A stretch of DNA of 64,000 nt from Cryptomeria japonica (taxonomy: Eukaryota; Streptophyta; Pinopsida; Cupressales; Cupressaceae), in assembly GCF_030272615.1 (NCBI RefSeq), contig NC_081414.1, forward strand, positions 780,742,119 through 780,806,118, in the 5' to 3' direction. The position numbers and the translations under genes were made by a program. The notes below the pieces were generated by a model, which did not search any database, was not told the DNA's origin, and saw only the letters and a list, made by a program, of their open reading frames with translations. Below, in pieces: positions 46,688-59,675 of the stretch. The stretch's first letter is position 1; each line of letters starts with the position of its first letter.

Positions 46688-47209
46688 GTGCTCATTGATC
46701 CTAGTGATACTATTGTTGCACTTGATGGCCCATTGTTTATCACTGTGAAGATCAATGACAAAATCTCACAAGGGGTGCTCATTGATCTAGTGTGTATGGT
46801 GAATGTGGTAACTAAAGAATATCTTTACATTTTACTTTTGCATCACGTAACATATTACAAATTAGATGTTATGGTCAAGTTACATGATGATTTATCTTGC
46901 CTTACTATTGTCTCTATTACTCTCCTCATTAAGGTTTGTACTTGGTTCTTATATGTGAATTTTTTTATCATTCTGATATCGGATCGTTTTCATGTGAAGT
47001 TGGGACATCCTTGGCTCTCTTTCATGAAAGCTATCCCTTCTACTATTCATATATATTTAAAATTCCCTCATAATGGTACTATCATAGCAACTAATTATAG
47101 CTTTTACCAACCCATAGTGATACATGGTAATTTCACCATTGATTACTTTTGGCCTAAAAAACCCGAGCCTCTCAAGCCTCGAAATGATGCCCTTTTTTCT
47201 ATCTTATAA
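46688..47209 (+). pseudogene. Ty3/gypsy protease region fragment
   Basis: 173 open codons. GVLIDLVCMVNVVTKE (about residues 29-44) is the retropepsin-like active-site region, with Asp33 followed by a degraded Ser/Gly position. LGHPWL (105-110) followed by MKAIPSTIHIYLKFPHNG is typical of the gypsy protease-to-RT linker. There is no RT, RNase H or integrase after it, so the element is a fragment. A partial tandem repeat (GGGGTGCTCATTGAT at 46684 and 46770) marks its left end. Confidence 0.7.
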
Positions 47210-47399
47210 AAAATTGAAAAATGAGATGAATATATCTTTGAGTAAGCCTAGAGACCCTATGCCTATTATTTCTCCTATAATTTTGTGCTCACTTAGACCT
47301 CACTTTGGAATTCCATGTTGCAAGGCCCAATTGCAATACTAATTATTCTCACACAACCCATCTATTTCACAATTTAATCATTTTTATAGATTAAATTAG

Positions 47400-48480
47400 C
47401 CACAAATTGGGCCCCTCTAACAGTCATCTTTGGTGAGTGGCAAAACTAGCCCCATGTTGGCCTGTGATAGAAATTCAATTGTATTTTTGATAAGGAATTA
47501 TAAAAGGAGGTTTACCCCTCTTATTTTTACCCTAATTCAATTCCTAACCTCATTCAAGATCTCGATTACACTTTAGAAAATTCAAGTGAGCAAGCAATCA
47601 GTATTTCATAAAGCATTGGAGCACAAGTGAAGTCAAAATTTAAGCATTGGACATGGCATTCATGATCTATATTTTATAAAGACAACCTACATGAAACCAT
47701 AATTCCTTTATGGAGACAAATAAAAATTCATTGAGGTGTATCATTAGTGTTTCAACCATTTTTAGCATTTCCTTCAAAAGAAAATTATTTATGGTAGTCT
47801 ATCATTTAGATTTATCAATTCAATTTCATGGTTAATTCAAAAAATTGGGTTTGACCTAAGAAAAACCCCCATTCCCAACAAATTTCCCCTTTTCTCTATG
47901 TCCAAGAATAGGTATAGAGTTGTAGTGAGGCGGATCGACATAATTCATAGAGGCAAATAGGTTCAACTTTTGACAGCGAGAAATTCAGAGGACCATGGTG
48001 AATTGATACTAACTTTTCTCGAGAATCAACCCAAACTTTAAGAAATAGATTTGAAACATATTATTTTTCTCAATTAAAAGTTGGTGGCTCCATACAATAT
48101 CTTTATCTTACTATTTCTATTAGATTACTTCAACAATTTACTATATTACCCTAATCTTCTACAATTCAACTTAAGGAGGATAAACCCCTTACAAAGGAAC
48201 TTGGAATCAGATCAGAATCTTAGTCTTTCAATGCTAGATCTATTATAATCCTCTCCTCCCTAATGTGATGGTTAATTAGGTGATTTAGTGGTTCTATTAT
48301 CTTAATTTAATCATAACCCTAATTTTTTACCATTATAGGAATTATCCTAGAAATCATTATTGCTTGTGATAGTATCATGAGTAGAGATGGCCTCTTCTAG
48401 CAACCTTCCTCCAATATATCTAAATAGTCCATCCTATATTGGCTTCTAGTGAACCTACAAGTGGGCTCATTTTCTCTCTA
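47400..48480 (+). repeat. Dispersed repeat G, copy 2
   Basis: Same blocks and order as 32690-33130 plus 34290-35060 but without the inverted insert, e.g. 'gggtttgacctaagaaaaac' near 47850 against 'ggtttgacctaagacaaacc' near 33058. It lies just downstream of the gypsy fragment. No gene. Confidence 0.65.
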
Positions 48481-51400
48481 TCAAACCATCAAACCCATTC
48501 AAAATCAAGATCTCCTCTTTTCTTGAGGTCATATCAAATCCCTTTTTAACACCTTCATTTGTCAATACCTACATGTCAGCATATAAAAAGTATCTTCTTA
48601 TGAAAATTAATCGATTTGAGGGTAAAAAAATTTGTTGTTTGAGGTGTTTCTATATTATGGACCACTACTATAGCTATCCACCAAATCTCCAAATTGGGGG
48701 ATTTTTTCCTTACTTTGGTATATATTTCTTAGCATTAGATGTCAATGATTATTGTAACTATTAGTTTACAACAATTCATATTCACATCTATTATAATTAT
48801 TTAATTTTTATAAAAACAAATTGATCAACTCAGTCACATTTTTCTAAACTATCTAATTGATGTCATAAAAGTGTCAATTATATGTTAATTATCTAGGTAT
48901 TTTAAATCTTACAAAGGAGGGGGAATTTTTCATTTTTCCATAACTTGCAATTGGAGAGTCAAAATTTCAATTGTGGATTGTTGATATAAAGCTCATTATA
49001 TCTCTATTCAAATTAGTAGTTTCACAACTAGATATTCTCATACCTTATTGTTATTTTTCAACTTTTAGTGTAGTAGAATTTAAAATAGGCCTAGTTTATG
49101 GTAACTTGATTATGTAATTACTTTTGATTGGTAGCTCAAAATTTAGTACCATTTTTTATGAAAATTCATGTTTTCCCATGTCCCACAAATTGGGTCTATT
49201 TTCATTTTAAAATACTCTAAGTTATAAAGTGCCCAAATCAGTGGTGGATCTCTAATCAAGGGGGAATTTAATTTTTTTTCTACATTTAAGTCAATGATTT
49301 TGTAATCATGGTGAAAATAAAATATGATCATTGTGGAAAAAACCTAGAAAATTTGTATACTTTTAGATTTTTTGAAAAATATAAAGGGTTCTATAAACAA
49401 GGCCTGAAGATATCAAGTTCTTTTCTTTTAGCTCCTGCACTTTTAATTCCATTCAATCTTGTTCAAACATCTTGTGAGACACCATCATTTGGTGATGAAA
49501 AATGTAGTCACATGGCTTACATATGGCCTATATTGAGATTCCATCTCCCATGTCATCTATTAGTACATTTGAATGTAATGTTCAGTCACCCATGAGTTCT
49601 ATTGATTGTTTTCATTAGGATCTTCATATTTGTCTTTTCATATCTACCATATTGGGATGCATAGCTACCAAACATATCTACTTTGTTTGTTAAATTCTAC
49701 CTTGTAGATTTGAATTGCGCCACTAAGCACATTGATCTTCTATTTGATGATAGTTACATAAACATAGTTGTCACTATATTGTCATATTTTGATCTTTCTC
49801 ATGGCTCACCTATATCGACTTATGTCATAATATATTTTACAAATCACCATGAGTTTAATTTGACTTACTCAACATCATATGTAGATTACAATATCATATT
49901 CATATAGGTCTAATTATCACCATACATCTATTGTCCATGTTCATTAATATTATATTGTACCTAATCCATCATCTTAATATTTGTAAAGTCATAGCATTAG
50001 GTTGGATATTATGGATCTCCTACCATGGGTATCATATTAATCTTTCAATTATGTGTAGAATTCAGAGATATTCATTATACTTCATACATAGTTATATCAA
50101 TAATGGTAAGTCATCTTGAACACATTATTAGTATTGTTTCTTTACTTATATTATGAAAAGTAAACCATTACAAAGGTAATCCAATCTTTCTAGGAATAAA
50201 ATTTCTACCCTCCACTCAGAGAGGTCTTCAAGTACCTAAAACCTTCAGGGTTACCTTCTAATTTACCAAATATTTTTATTAACCATGTATAGAAAAGATC
50301 CAAGTTTTGGGGACTTCAAAAAAAAAAAAAAAATATCATAGAGGTCTCTTAGACAACCTATAAATCTCTCTATCTAAGGTAAGTACATGGGTGTGGACAA
50401 CAACACGGTGCACCTAACATATTGTACAAATAGAAAAATAGGATTGTCACAAAGAAACAAAAAATAACCTATATAAAATTTTGAATATCAAAAGATAATA
50501 AATGTGATTACATTTTAGAATAAGTGACTAAAGTGAGAGTAGTGAATAAGGCTAATAATTAAAATGACAAAGGGAGATTCATATACCACTAGAAATATAG
50601 ATAATGTTCACTGACTTCTTCGAAGTGGCTTCTTCAACTACACCTACATACAAAAGACCAAAGAAATATGTTGGGCATCTATATAGGTGTTTGCCTAAGT
50701 CAAACCACCACTTTGGTGTTCCCACCTCCATAAAAAACCAAGACAAAGATAATGGTAATAAACATAAAATAAAATAAATAAATGGAATAGTAAGACAATA
50801 TGCTCGATAATTGCAAATAATTAGCACTCCTCAAGCAAATAAATTGGGCAACCTACAAGTGCAATAGAGAAGTGACAATGGAGTCCACAAGATGATAGTG
50901 ATCTCTTCATATGGTGACAACAAATGTAGTAAGATACCATTGTAACAATGAAGATGATGGAAAAATCACATGTATATGGCCAAGTAAGAGTGCTTGTGTG
51001 ACTAAGTCCTGAATGAGAGAGTACCAAAACAAAGGTGTAGAATGAAAGAACATTGTGAATGAAGTTTAAAAAGATGATTTAGAGCTAAAATGGAGATCTT
51101 TTGACAAAGGAAAATGACTCCATAAGTTGATGAAAGCTAGTGGAGGAATTATACTATCATAACATGGAAAGTTTAATGTCCCAATGGCTAACACAATCAT
51201 GGGGTTTTGTTTGTTCATGCACATTGCATGGGCTATGTAGTGTGCATGCATTTGAGTAAAAATAAAACCTAATAATCAAGAAATCAAACATGTGGACTGA
51301 TAAGGTATGTTGTGGACCAAGATTAAGATTAGAGATCGTAAGTGTCTGAATTATAACTAAAGGGGAAGGTGTACGTGATGTGAAATTTCATGGGATACAA

Positions 51401-51989
51401 TTTACATTACACTTTTCAATAAGAGAAATGTTGTTCAATATTTTTGGATCATATATAATATCTAGTGTTGAGCATCTACAAATACTATAGGAATAATATT
51501 AAGGGGAGGATGCATAGTTTCTCTTATCTTATCAAGTTTTGGAGGAAGCATTTCCTCACATGGAGTTCATTACTTCACATTTGTTGGGGGTAACATAACC
51601 TTCTCTTTGTTATCTTTTACTAGGGGAATCTTCTAATACCTTGTGATAGTGGTAGTCCCTGGGGGATCATCATGGGTCCTTTCTTATTTTACTTGTCTTA
51701 TTTAGATGTATATTTCATTTCATACATCATTTATCTTTTTGAGGAGTTTTATTTTTACTAGTTTTTCTACTTCATCTCCATTTTATGAAAAAATTGTATG
51801 TGAGTACTGAACATGGCCTAGTAGGCAGGACTCATCGTATTGCATATTACTCCCCAAGTTGTACTTAAGGGGGTTTTAGTATTAATAGAGTCATCATGCA
51901 CCTAGTTAGCTAATCACCTCTCTAAGATTGACTTATTCACACCTAGTTTAAGTATAATTAGTCTATTTAATAATTTTATCTCACTTATA
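48481..51989. other. AT-rich intergenic DNA without recognised genes
   Basis: Only short ORFs without protein features I recognise. It contains a 15-base A run near 50319. Probably decayed repeats. Confidence 0.5.
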
Positions 51990-53840
51990 GCTTCTTCTTA
52001 AGGCTTTCATGCAGCTACAAATGAAATACCAATCCACCTTGTCATAAGCCTTTTTAATATCTAATTTTATCAGAATATTAGGTTGCCCTTGAAACTGACA
52101 GGAATGGATAGCTTCCTGAACTATTATAATCCCCTCCAAACTTGATCTATTGGGTACAAAGCCAGTTTGTTCTTTTGATATTATGGCAAGTAGTAGTTAT
52201 TTTAGTCTATTAGCCATGACTTTTCCTAGCAGTTTGTAATTCATGTTGTATAAAGAAATGGGCCTAAATTCTTCCCACTTTGAGGGGTTCTCCTTTGGGA
52301 GTAAGGCCAGAAAGGTATTATTGATTTCTTTCAGGAACTTCCTTGCATTTTGGGTAGATTCCAAGGCATCAATAACCTCGTCCCCTAATATGTGCCAACA
52401 TTTTTGAAAAAAACTAGCAGGGAGGCCATCCGGTCCAAGGGCTTTATCTCCTCCAAATTGTGCCAGAGTAGTTTTGACTTCTTCATGGGTGATCTTGGAG
52501 TTTAAAATTTGATTATAATCTTTTGTTATTTAATTTGGGTATGTTATTCAATAAGGTTCTATTGTTAGGAAGGTCCGAGTGGTCCTAGTTATTGAGAATA
52601 TTTTCAAAGTATGTGGTAGCATCTTCTGTGATCAGATTTTGATTCTTAATAATCTGATCACTATCATTGATGATCTGAGTAATCTTATTTACTACCCTTT
52701 TCATTTTGACATTGTTATGGAAAAATTTAGTGTTTTTGTCTCTATCTTCTAGCCATGTCTCTCAAGATTTATGTTTCTAGTATATCTCTTCTCTCACCAT
52801 AATGCCTTCATATTCACATAAAAGGTTTTTTTTCAGCCTCATATGTTTTAAGGGTCATCCTCTATTGCATCACAACATTATTTATTGTTTCCAACTCTTT
52901 TTCAATTCTTGACTTCTCCTCGAAGATGTTTTTAAATTTCTTTTTGTTCCATTTGAATAGTTTGTGTTTAATCTCTTTCAGCTTAGAGACAAGACAATAC
53001 ATATTAGATCCTTCAAAGACAATTTCCTTCCACCATTTTTGTATGTTGGGGAGGAAGTCTTCATGTGTAAACCACACCATTTTGAACTTGAAAGGGTACC
53101 CAGTTTTCTTTGCTTCCCCCAAAAGTTCTAATAGTACCGGGTAATGATTAGAGCCTGACCATGATAATATGGTAGTTTTAAATTTTGTTTTGAGGTTGGT
53201 CAAGTCTCCTTCAAGGAAAAATATCTCAAGTGTTTCTGCAATGTTGGAGAATCCTTTTCTTCTATAATTGCATGTGTGAAAACCCATCTCAGTTTTGATT
53301 TCCAAAAGGTTATTGTTATTTATCCAGTTTTCGAAGTCTCTTTGTGGTTGTCTTATGATTTTTATCCCACCGCTTTTATCAGTTGAGTATAATATGGTGT
53401 TGAACTCACCACCTATGGTGATGTGTTTCTCATCTTGATTGTTTAAGAAGTGTTCAATTTCCCATGAAACTAATCTCTTTTTATCTGTTGGAATTGGGCC
53501 ATATACATTAATGATGATAAAATCAAGATTTAGGCTAAGGGCTCTTACTTTACTAGCCATCCAGTTTTGCATCTTGGTATGTCATGTAAATGCAACCGAG
53601 TTCTTTTTCAACATTATTTCCAGTCCACCTGATGCCCCTATAGACTCCACCATTTCCATCTGCCATTGGGTGAAATTTTTACTAAAATTGATCATATCAG
53701 TCTTACCTAGTTTAGTTTCTTGTAGCATAACTAGGTCCATAGTAGATTTCAATATGCTTCCCTTAGTCAAGTGTTGTTTGTTAGGGGCCCCCATACCCCT
53801 AACATTCCATGTTAGTATATTTATTCCTTTATGGGGGAAA
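51990..53840 (-). pseudogene. LINE ORF2: endonuclease and truncated reverse transcriptase
   Basis: The endonuclease begins near 53835 (ILTWNVRGMGAPNK), then LQETKLGKTD, IGASGGLEIM (53582-53794), and 52862-53572 (IIINVYGPIPTDKKRLV, FHTCNYRRKG). Two catalytic positions are changed: the usual GGDFN reads GGEFN, and SDH reads SNH. RT follows with GPDGLPASFFQKCW, FRPISLYNMNYKLLGKVMAN, QTGFVPNRSSLEG and LDIKKAYDKVDW. Stops are scattered. The enzyme nicks target DNA and primes reverse transcription; this copy is inactive. Confidence 0.85.
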
Positions 53841-54299
53841 GGGGGGACTTTCCCTGACCCAACAAGGTTGTGATTTTGGTGTGTCCCTCTGCATCCCCAT
53901 CCATTTTTATTTTGTCTAAAAAAGACTTATGACTACTTTTGTTGATAATGGATTTGCCACAATCTGGAGTTAGTTTCTCATCTCCCATCTAGAGGATACC
54001 TTTGTTTTGTGGGTTGATTGAGTTGTTGTCTAATATTATGTTATTTTCCCCTTCCTACATACTGATCAATTCATTAATAATGAATTCTCTCTCCTCATTT
54101 GCATTCAATCCTTCCACAAAAGGGGATTCCTCCAAAGTGGCAAAAAATGTGATGTTTTCCTCATGAGTAACTTGAGTCAGGTTGTTGTTTAATGATTAGG
54201 TTTTGAGGGGGGTCTGATCATATTCTAGATTGGGGATGATGGCATTGTTTGCCCCATTAGTTGGAGTATCAATGAATACCTCCTCCAAAAATTCCTCAG

Positions 54300-55661
54300 C
54301 TAATTTCCCCATTAGGTTTTCTATGATGTTGTTTAATTATGTTTGGATTCATTCCTCGTTAGCATAAGCAAGGGTTTCATTTTTATGTTCAGCTCTGTCT
54401 GGAATGTTACGTAAGACTAAGGAAGGACGGGGTGTTGTGATATTAAAGTCTCTTGCTGACCAATGTTTATAATAAAGACATCCCTATCATTGCTAAATTG
54501 AATATCTACTATGTGCTTCGATACTCTATAGTTGTCTCTTACCTTAGCCTGAGACTTCTGTAAATTAGGGTTCTATCTTTTGCAGAATGTTAAATTTTCA
54601 GAGACTGGGGCATTATAATATAACAGTTTTAGGGTGTAATTACCATCTACTGTATCTACGGTTATATTTTTTAGATTTTCCATGCCCTTATTTACTTCTA
54701 TTAACAATTTTTTATCAGATTTATCCAACCAATTTTCTTCTATGGCTATGAATTTGCCCAATTTATCCCTAATTTCTATAAGAATTTTGGTATGCATTAA
54801 TTCAATAGGAACATTATGAATTTATACCCATTTCGATGTTGTTTTGAATTCATATCTATTAGCATCGAATTTAGGTTTCCATTCAATAAAATTGAAATTT
54901 GCACATTTGTAAAAAATATATTCTTCACGCATTAGCTTGGATTTCGGAGACTTTTTGTAACATTCAAAGTACAGAAAATTATTAGCTAAGGTAGTGGTAC
55001 CTACCTACCCATGGAATGTTATTTTCCACCATTCAACTATTCCCGCAAGAGGTTGATCATTCCCTCCCCATTTTGCAAAGAGCTCATGCCCTCTGCAGTA
55101 GTTACTCAATTCCATGGCTTCCTTGTGAGTCAAAATCTTAATACAATCCGAGTTGGGATCTATCAATGTTAGGGCATCCTCACTCCTTGTTGCTTTGATA
55201 GCATTCTTGCTTTCATGGTGAAGTGAGTTCCCCATCCTCGAAGCCGACTTCGAGCTAATTAAATTAGGGTATTGGTATGACAATTCCTTTCCTCCATCCT
55301 TGGCAGGTCTTCTGTAACCCTCCATATGATAGGTATGTGGGCAAAAAATTCACTATGGCTTTTGAAGGGGGCGGCCAAGACCAGATGTTGTCGGCCAAAA
55401 TCCTAGTGTTATGCGGTTAGCATTGGTGATGCAACTAGGGATTCGTGAGGTGATAGGGATCACCCACACATTTGACAGCACTAGAGGAGCCCTAGCCTCC
55501 CTTCTTTTTGCCCTAGCAGCTCTTTTGCCTTTCACTAGTTGCCACAGTTGATTATGTGGAGACGGATCCCCGTCGGATGGAGGCCTTCCAACAAAGTTGC
55601 AACCCTTGCCCTGATGAGTATGATGATCGCCGAGATGCAGAGCCATCTTTTTTCCCGACAT
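54300..55661 (-). pseudogene. LINE ORF1 (nucleic-acid-binding protein, broken)
   Basis: Starts near 55661 (MSGKKMALHLGDHHTHQGKG) with an Arg/Ala-rich segment (KGKRAARAKRREARAP). 55005-55325 continues (MEGYRRPAKDGGKEL, ELFAKWGGNDQPLAGIVEWW). 54573-54797 has MHTKILIEIRDKLGKFIAIE, which resembles the conserved domain of plant LINE ORF1 proteins where the 'kIGshiGk' segment follows a Val-Trp-hydrophobic run. Frameshifts lie between the pieces. It would coat element RNA. Confidence 0.65.
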
Positions 55662-55665
55662 AAAT

Positions 55666-56031
55666 TCAACCAGTATTATATTATTATATTTTTTAATTCT
55701 ATTATTAGATTCATATTATAATTTACAAATATATTAATATAATTATAATATAATACTATTATAAGAATAATAAAATATTTAAATTATGTTAAAAATATGT
55801 TTTAATATTTACATCAATAATAAACAAAATTCAACCTAACTTTAATACTAAACTAAAATAAACCCTACTTGATTAAATCGAATTGAACCCTAACACAAAT
55901 TTAATGCTAACTTTAAAAGAAATTGAATTGTAATTAGAATTGAACTCTAATCATATAGCAAATTAAACTGAAACCCTATACCAAATCGAACCCAAACCTT
56001 TAGCAAAATTGAACCCTAACCCTAACATTCA

Positions 56032-56033
<2 letters not shown>
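55666..56033. repeat. AT-rich DNA with irregular CCCTAA-like units
   Basis: 55860-56030 repeats aaccctaa, gaattgaa and taacttt motifs irregularly. The spacing is not that of a telomere array. No gene. Confidence 0.5.

Positions 56034-56084
<51 letters not shown>
56034..56084. repeat. Microsatellite (CT)n(CA)n
   Basis: Pure CT to about 56048, then about 18 CA units. Confidence 0.95.
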
Positions 56085-56085
<1 letters not shown>

Positions 56086-56261
56086 CTCTTCATCCTTTGG
56101 TCACTCACTATCCCTCCTATCTATCTATTTATCTATCCCTCTCTCCCTTTCTCTTCTCATTTGTGAAAATTTCTCTTTTTCTCTTCCCATATATCTACAT
56201 CTATGTGTGTAGCTCTACCTCTCTATCTATTTGTTTCTCTCTTCATCTCTTGCTAGATATC

Positions 56262-56265
<4 letters not shown>

Positions 56266-56325
<60 letters not shown>
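56266..56325. repeat. Microsatellite (CT)n
   Basis: About 30 CT units with one TT interruption at 56310. Confidence 0.95.
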
Positions 56326-56829
56326 CATCTCTTCCTTCTCTCCCTAGTAAACACAACATGAACCTATTGATAATGGACCCTAATTAGCTTTTCGATTCAT
56401 AAATTTTGTTTCAGTTGTGTTTAGATACCTTTAAGTGGATGCATAATTGATTTGAAGCAATCACTTCTTCATTGATATCCTTGTTGCACAAACAGTGCCA
56501 TTTTCTAAATGATCTACTAACTCAGCTCATACACTACACAAATTTATACAAAAAAAAAAGACCAGATTTTTTGCCTAATTGACATTCCACCCTCTTTGGC
56601 ATACCCATTGCACACCAAGGTGCACTTACTAGTTTTTAATATTTTTTTGAATAATGACAACAAATTTAAAAATTAAAATTTATTTTTTTAGAAAGATATA
56701 ATAATTTGTTCTGTTTGTAGTAAAGTTTAGTTCTTTGAAATCCAAAAAAAATAGTTAAAGAGATTAGTAATGATAAACGAAAAATTTGGCAAAACTAACG
56801 GATGGAGGGTGCCTAAGCAGCGTGTCCGT

Positions 56830-57073
56830 CTCTCGCCCGGCACAAAAAGACTTGACTTCCAGTCATCATGACTAATGAAAAAGAGCCTGTGAATGGCGAA
56901 ATAACGGAGTCTGTGCGAGCTGTCAAGTTGTCTCTTTCTTTACTCAAATTCCTGAATTCACTTACGCAGGATTGACGGCACTACTTTGGCCATGTCGCCC
57001 ATTCTGTAGCATGTTTATTTTCTATTTAAATTAGAAAATATACCACTAACATAGGACCATCTTCTCCTTTTCA
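56830..57073 (+). promoter_or_regulatory. Promoter region of kinase gene 2
   Basis: Homologous to the region before gene 1 and to 44806-45280. It has TTGACG at 56972-56977, CCATGTCGCCCATT, then the TATTTAAAT box at 57023-57031, 51 bases before the ATG. Such spacing allows a leader of about 20 bases. Confidence 0.55.
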
Positions 57074-59468
57074 ATGACGATTAAGTTTTTGGTCTTAGTA
57101 ATTACTGTGAGTATTGCAGCGCATAATTCCAGTGGTGTGATTTTGGATCGTGGAGATACGCTTCGATTGGGGGATTCGCTCACTGAAAATCAGACCCTTA
57201 TTTCCAAGAATGGCACGTTTGCCTTGGGATTTTTCAGTCCCAAAGGAACAAATAATTGGTATATTGGCATCTGGTATACCCTAATCTCTCAAAAGGCCAC
57301 AGTTTGGGTGGCTAACAGAGAAAATCGTGTCAGAAACATGCCCGGCGTTCTCAGATTTTCAGAAAATGGTCATCTCAGATTGTTTGATGGAAAGGGCCGG
57401 TCGGTTTGGTCAACTGCTGTTGGCCAGAAAGGATCACGAGCTATAATAACAGACTCTGGTAATTTTATTATGATGGACACCTACAAATCTGCAATTGTTC
57501 GGGAGAGTTTCGCTCATCCGACAGATACATGGCTGCCTGGCATGAAGATGTGGAAAGGCATGACAATAACTTCCTGGAAGAATACTTTGGATCCTGCAAG
57601 TGGGCTCTTCTCTTTCCGAATGGACATGTCTCCGGGAAAGACACAGATGATAATGTTCTATAATAACACTGTTCCATATTGGTCCAGTGGAGAATGCTCT
57701 GGGAATTCTTGTACTAAGGTTCCCGAATTGCAAGTCAAAAAGAAAGTTCTAGCGTCCTCTGTGAGGCTTTCTCCTTCAAGAATATACATTGCTTTTGGCA
57801 TTAGCCCGATAGATCATACCCTCACGGGACGATTCGTGTTAGATGAGAACGGCGAATTACAACTGTACTTCAGGATGGATGATGGTAGATGGAGTATGAG
57901 GTGGTCGACGCATCGAGGTCAATGCAGTGACTATGAAATCTGCGGAACGTATGGACTTTGCAATGCGAATGATGTGTGTAGCAGTGTCCAGGGCTTCACG
58001 CCCTACAACGGCTCTCGAGGTTGGTGGTCAAGTGGGTGCTCTCGGCGAAGACCCCTGCAATGCTCTGCTACAGAGGGCACAACCGACGGCTTTTTCGAAG
58101 CCAAGAACCAATACTTAACTGAAAAAGAAGCCCTCATAATCAACAACGAGCCGACACAGCAAGGCTGCCAGAATGCTTGTCTCAATAATTGCTCCTGCAC
58201 AGCCTTTGGTCTCGCTATTTCTGATCAACCCGTCTGTAGATTGTGGTTTGGCAATTTATGGGGAATGCGTTTTCATCAGGGGGCCAATCCGTCTTCATTA
58301 GGCTGGCTTCTTCTGAGTTGCGGCACTCCACGTCAGAGCGAAGGAACAAAAGTTCTCGCCTTACTATTTTACTTTCGGCCGCCGCATTCTTTTTTGTTGT
58401 TTCAGCTCTCCTGTTAACAACATTTATTCTGTGGAAACGTCGAAGACTGGTGAAGAAAAACGTGGAAGAGGAGGTGCCAATGTCCCTCAAAAAGTTCAGT
58501 TACAAAGAGCTGAGAATTGCAACGGAGAATTTCAAGCATAAATTGGGTAGCGGAGCATTTGGCTCTGTGTTCAAAGGAACTCTGCCGGACAACACGATTG
58601 TTGCGGTTAAAAGATTAGAGGGTTCCACGCAAGTAGAAAAACAATTCCGTGCGGAAATAATCACCACTGGCAGAATACAGCATGTGAATTTGATCAGGCT
58701 GTGGGGTTCTGCGTAGAACATTCACGAAGGTTACTTGTGTATGCCTACATGCCCAACGGCTCCCTAAATTCCTTCCTCTTCTCCAAGTCGGAAGACGTGG
58801 AGAAGCTGTTGGACTGGACGACCCGGTTTCAGATCATACGGGGAACTGCACGAGGATTAGTTTATCTCCATGAGGAATGCAGGGATCGCATCATTCACTG
58901 CGATATTAAGCCTGAAAACATTCTCCTGGACGGTGACTTTAGCCCAAAGGTGGCAGATTTTGGACTAGCGAAGCTGGTAGGTAGAAATTTCAGCCGCGTA
59001 CTGACAACCACAAGAGGAACTCGTGGGTACTTGGCTCCCGAGTGGATCTCTGGCCTTCCTATCACTCCCAAGGTGGACGTATACAGTTTTGGCATGACGC
59101 TTTTGGAAATTCTATCAGACCGAAGAAATTTGGATTTAACAGTAGAGGACAGTAGGATGTAATTTCCTACCTGGGCTTCATCTCAAATTCAGAGAGGAAA
59201 CATATTGGGCGTTGTGGATGCAAGAATAGCAAGTGAGGTAAATACCCAAGAGGTGAGAAGAGCTGCTGTCATTGCTGGGTTGTGCATTCAAGACGATGAG
59301 AATCAGAGGCCAAGCATGAGTGAAGTGATAAAGATACTGGAAGGCACGATGGAGGCTTCTGTGCCACAAATTCCAAGGTCTTTACAGGTCCTAGCAGGTC
59401 AGGTAGACGACAATGATAGCTGCAGTCAACATGTTTCCATAGCAAATGGCTCCGTATATACAGAATAG
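57074..59468 (+). pseudogene. G-type lectin S-receptor-like kinase, gene 2 (two frameshifts and one stop)
   Basis: Same architecture as the gene at 35710: signal peptide, bulb lectin, S-locus region, PAN, transmembrane helix, kinase. By eye about 70-75% identical in the ectodomain and higher in the kinase. Lesions: a net one-base loss at about 58266-58283 (after the PAN domain, before the membrane helix); a one-base deletion near 58704 (GGGGATTC becomes GGGGTTC) in the kinase; TAC to TAA at 59160-59162. An EGF-region Cys is Ser (VCSSVQGF) and the lectin Trp before ESFAHP is Arg. Motifs HCDIKPENILLD and DFGLAKL remain. The first frame could still give a soluble 447-residue ectodomain-like product; that it is made is unproven. 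Confidence 0.92.
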
Positions 59469-59675
59469 TAGCCTGTTATAAACAAGAGGTTAGTGATAGA
59501 CGCAAGGAATCTCTACGATGTATCTTCAATAATTGTGAGGGCATTTTTTTATATTTTAAAATATAAAGAATATATTTTCATTTCTATTTGAATATTAAAA
59601 TATCAATAAATATTTTTAAAAATATAAATCATAATTGATATTAACATGCGTTATTAATATATCAAAATATATATA
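59469..59675. other. AT-rich 3' flank of kinase gene 2
   Basis: No gene. Multiple AATAT/AATAAA-like runs near 59560-59620 could serve as polyadenylation signals. Confidence 0.4.

Larger units (their letters stand above)
51990..55665 (-). mobile_element. Plant LINE (L1-type) remnant lacking its 3' half
   Basis: Minus strand: ORF1 (55661 to about 54300), then endonuclease (from about 53835) and the first part of RT, ending near 52000. The sequence stops after RT motif A (LDIKKAYDKVDW). The YADD motif, the RT C-terminus, the 3' untranslated region and the poly-A tail are all missing. No flanking duplication was identified. Many stops. Confidence 0.85.
56034..56633 (+). repeat. Left inverted-repeat arm flanking kinase gene 2 (CT-rich)
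   Basis: Pairs with the reverse complement of 59676-60600. Matches include GCATACCCATTGCACACCAA against its counterpart at 59690-59712, CTTGTTGCACAAACA against 59810-59830, and the 'acaacatgaacctattgata' region against 59930-59955. The outer part is CT microsatellite, and the inner edge is ACTAGT. Confidence 0.7.

Noticed and set aside
49308-49595. 95-codon plus-strand ORF
   Set aside because: No recognised motif; isolated in AT-rich intergenic DNA. It cannot be supported as a gene.
55980-56030. Telomere-like CCCTAA units
   Set aside because: Irregular spacing and only two adjacent units; not the plant CCCTAAA array.
56009-56387. Plus-strand Ser/Leu/His-Thr ORFs
   Set aside because: Products of the CT and CA repeats.
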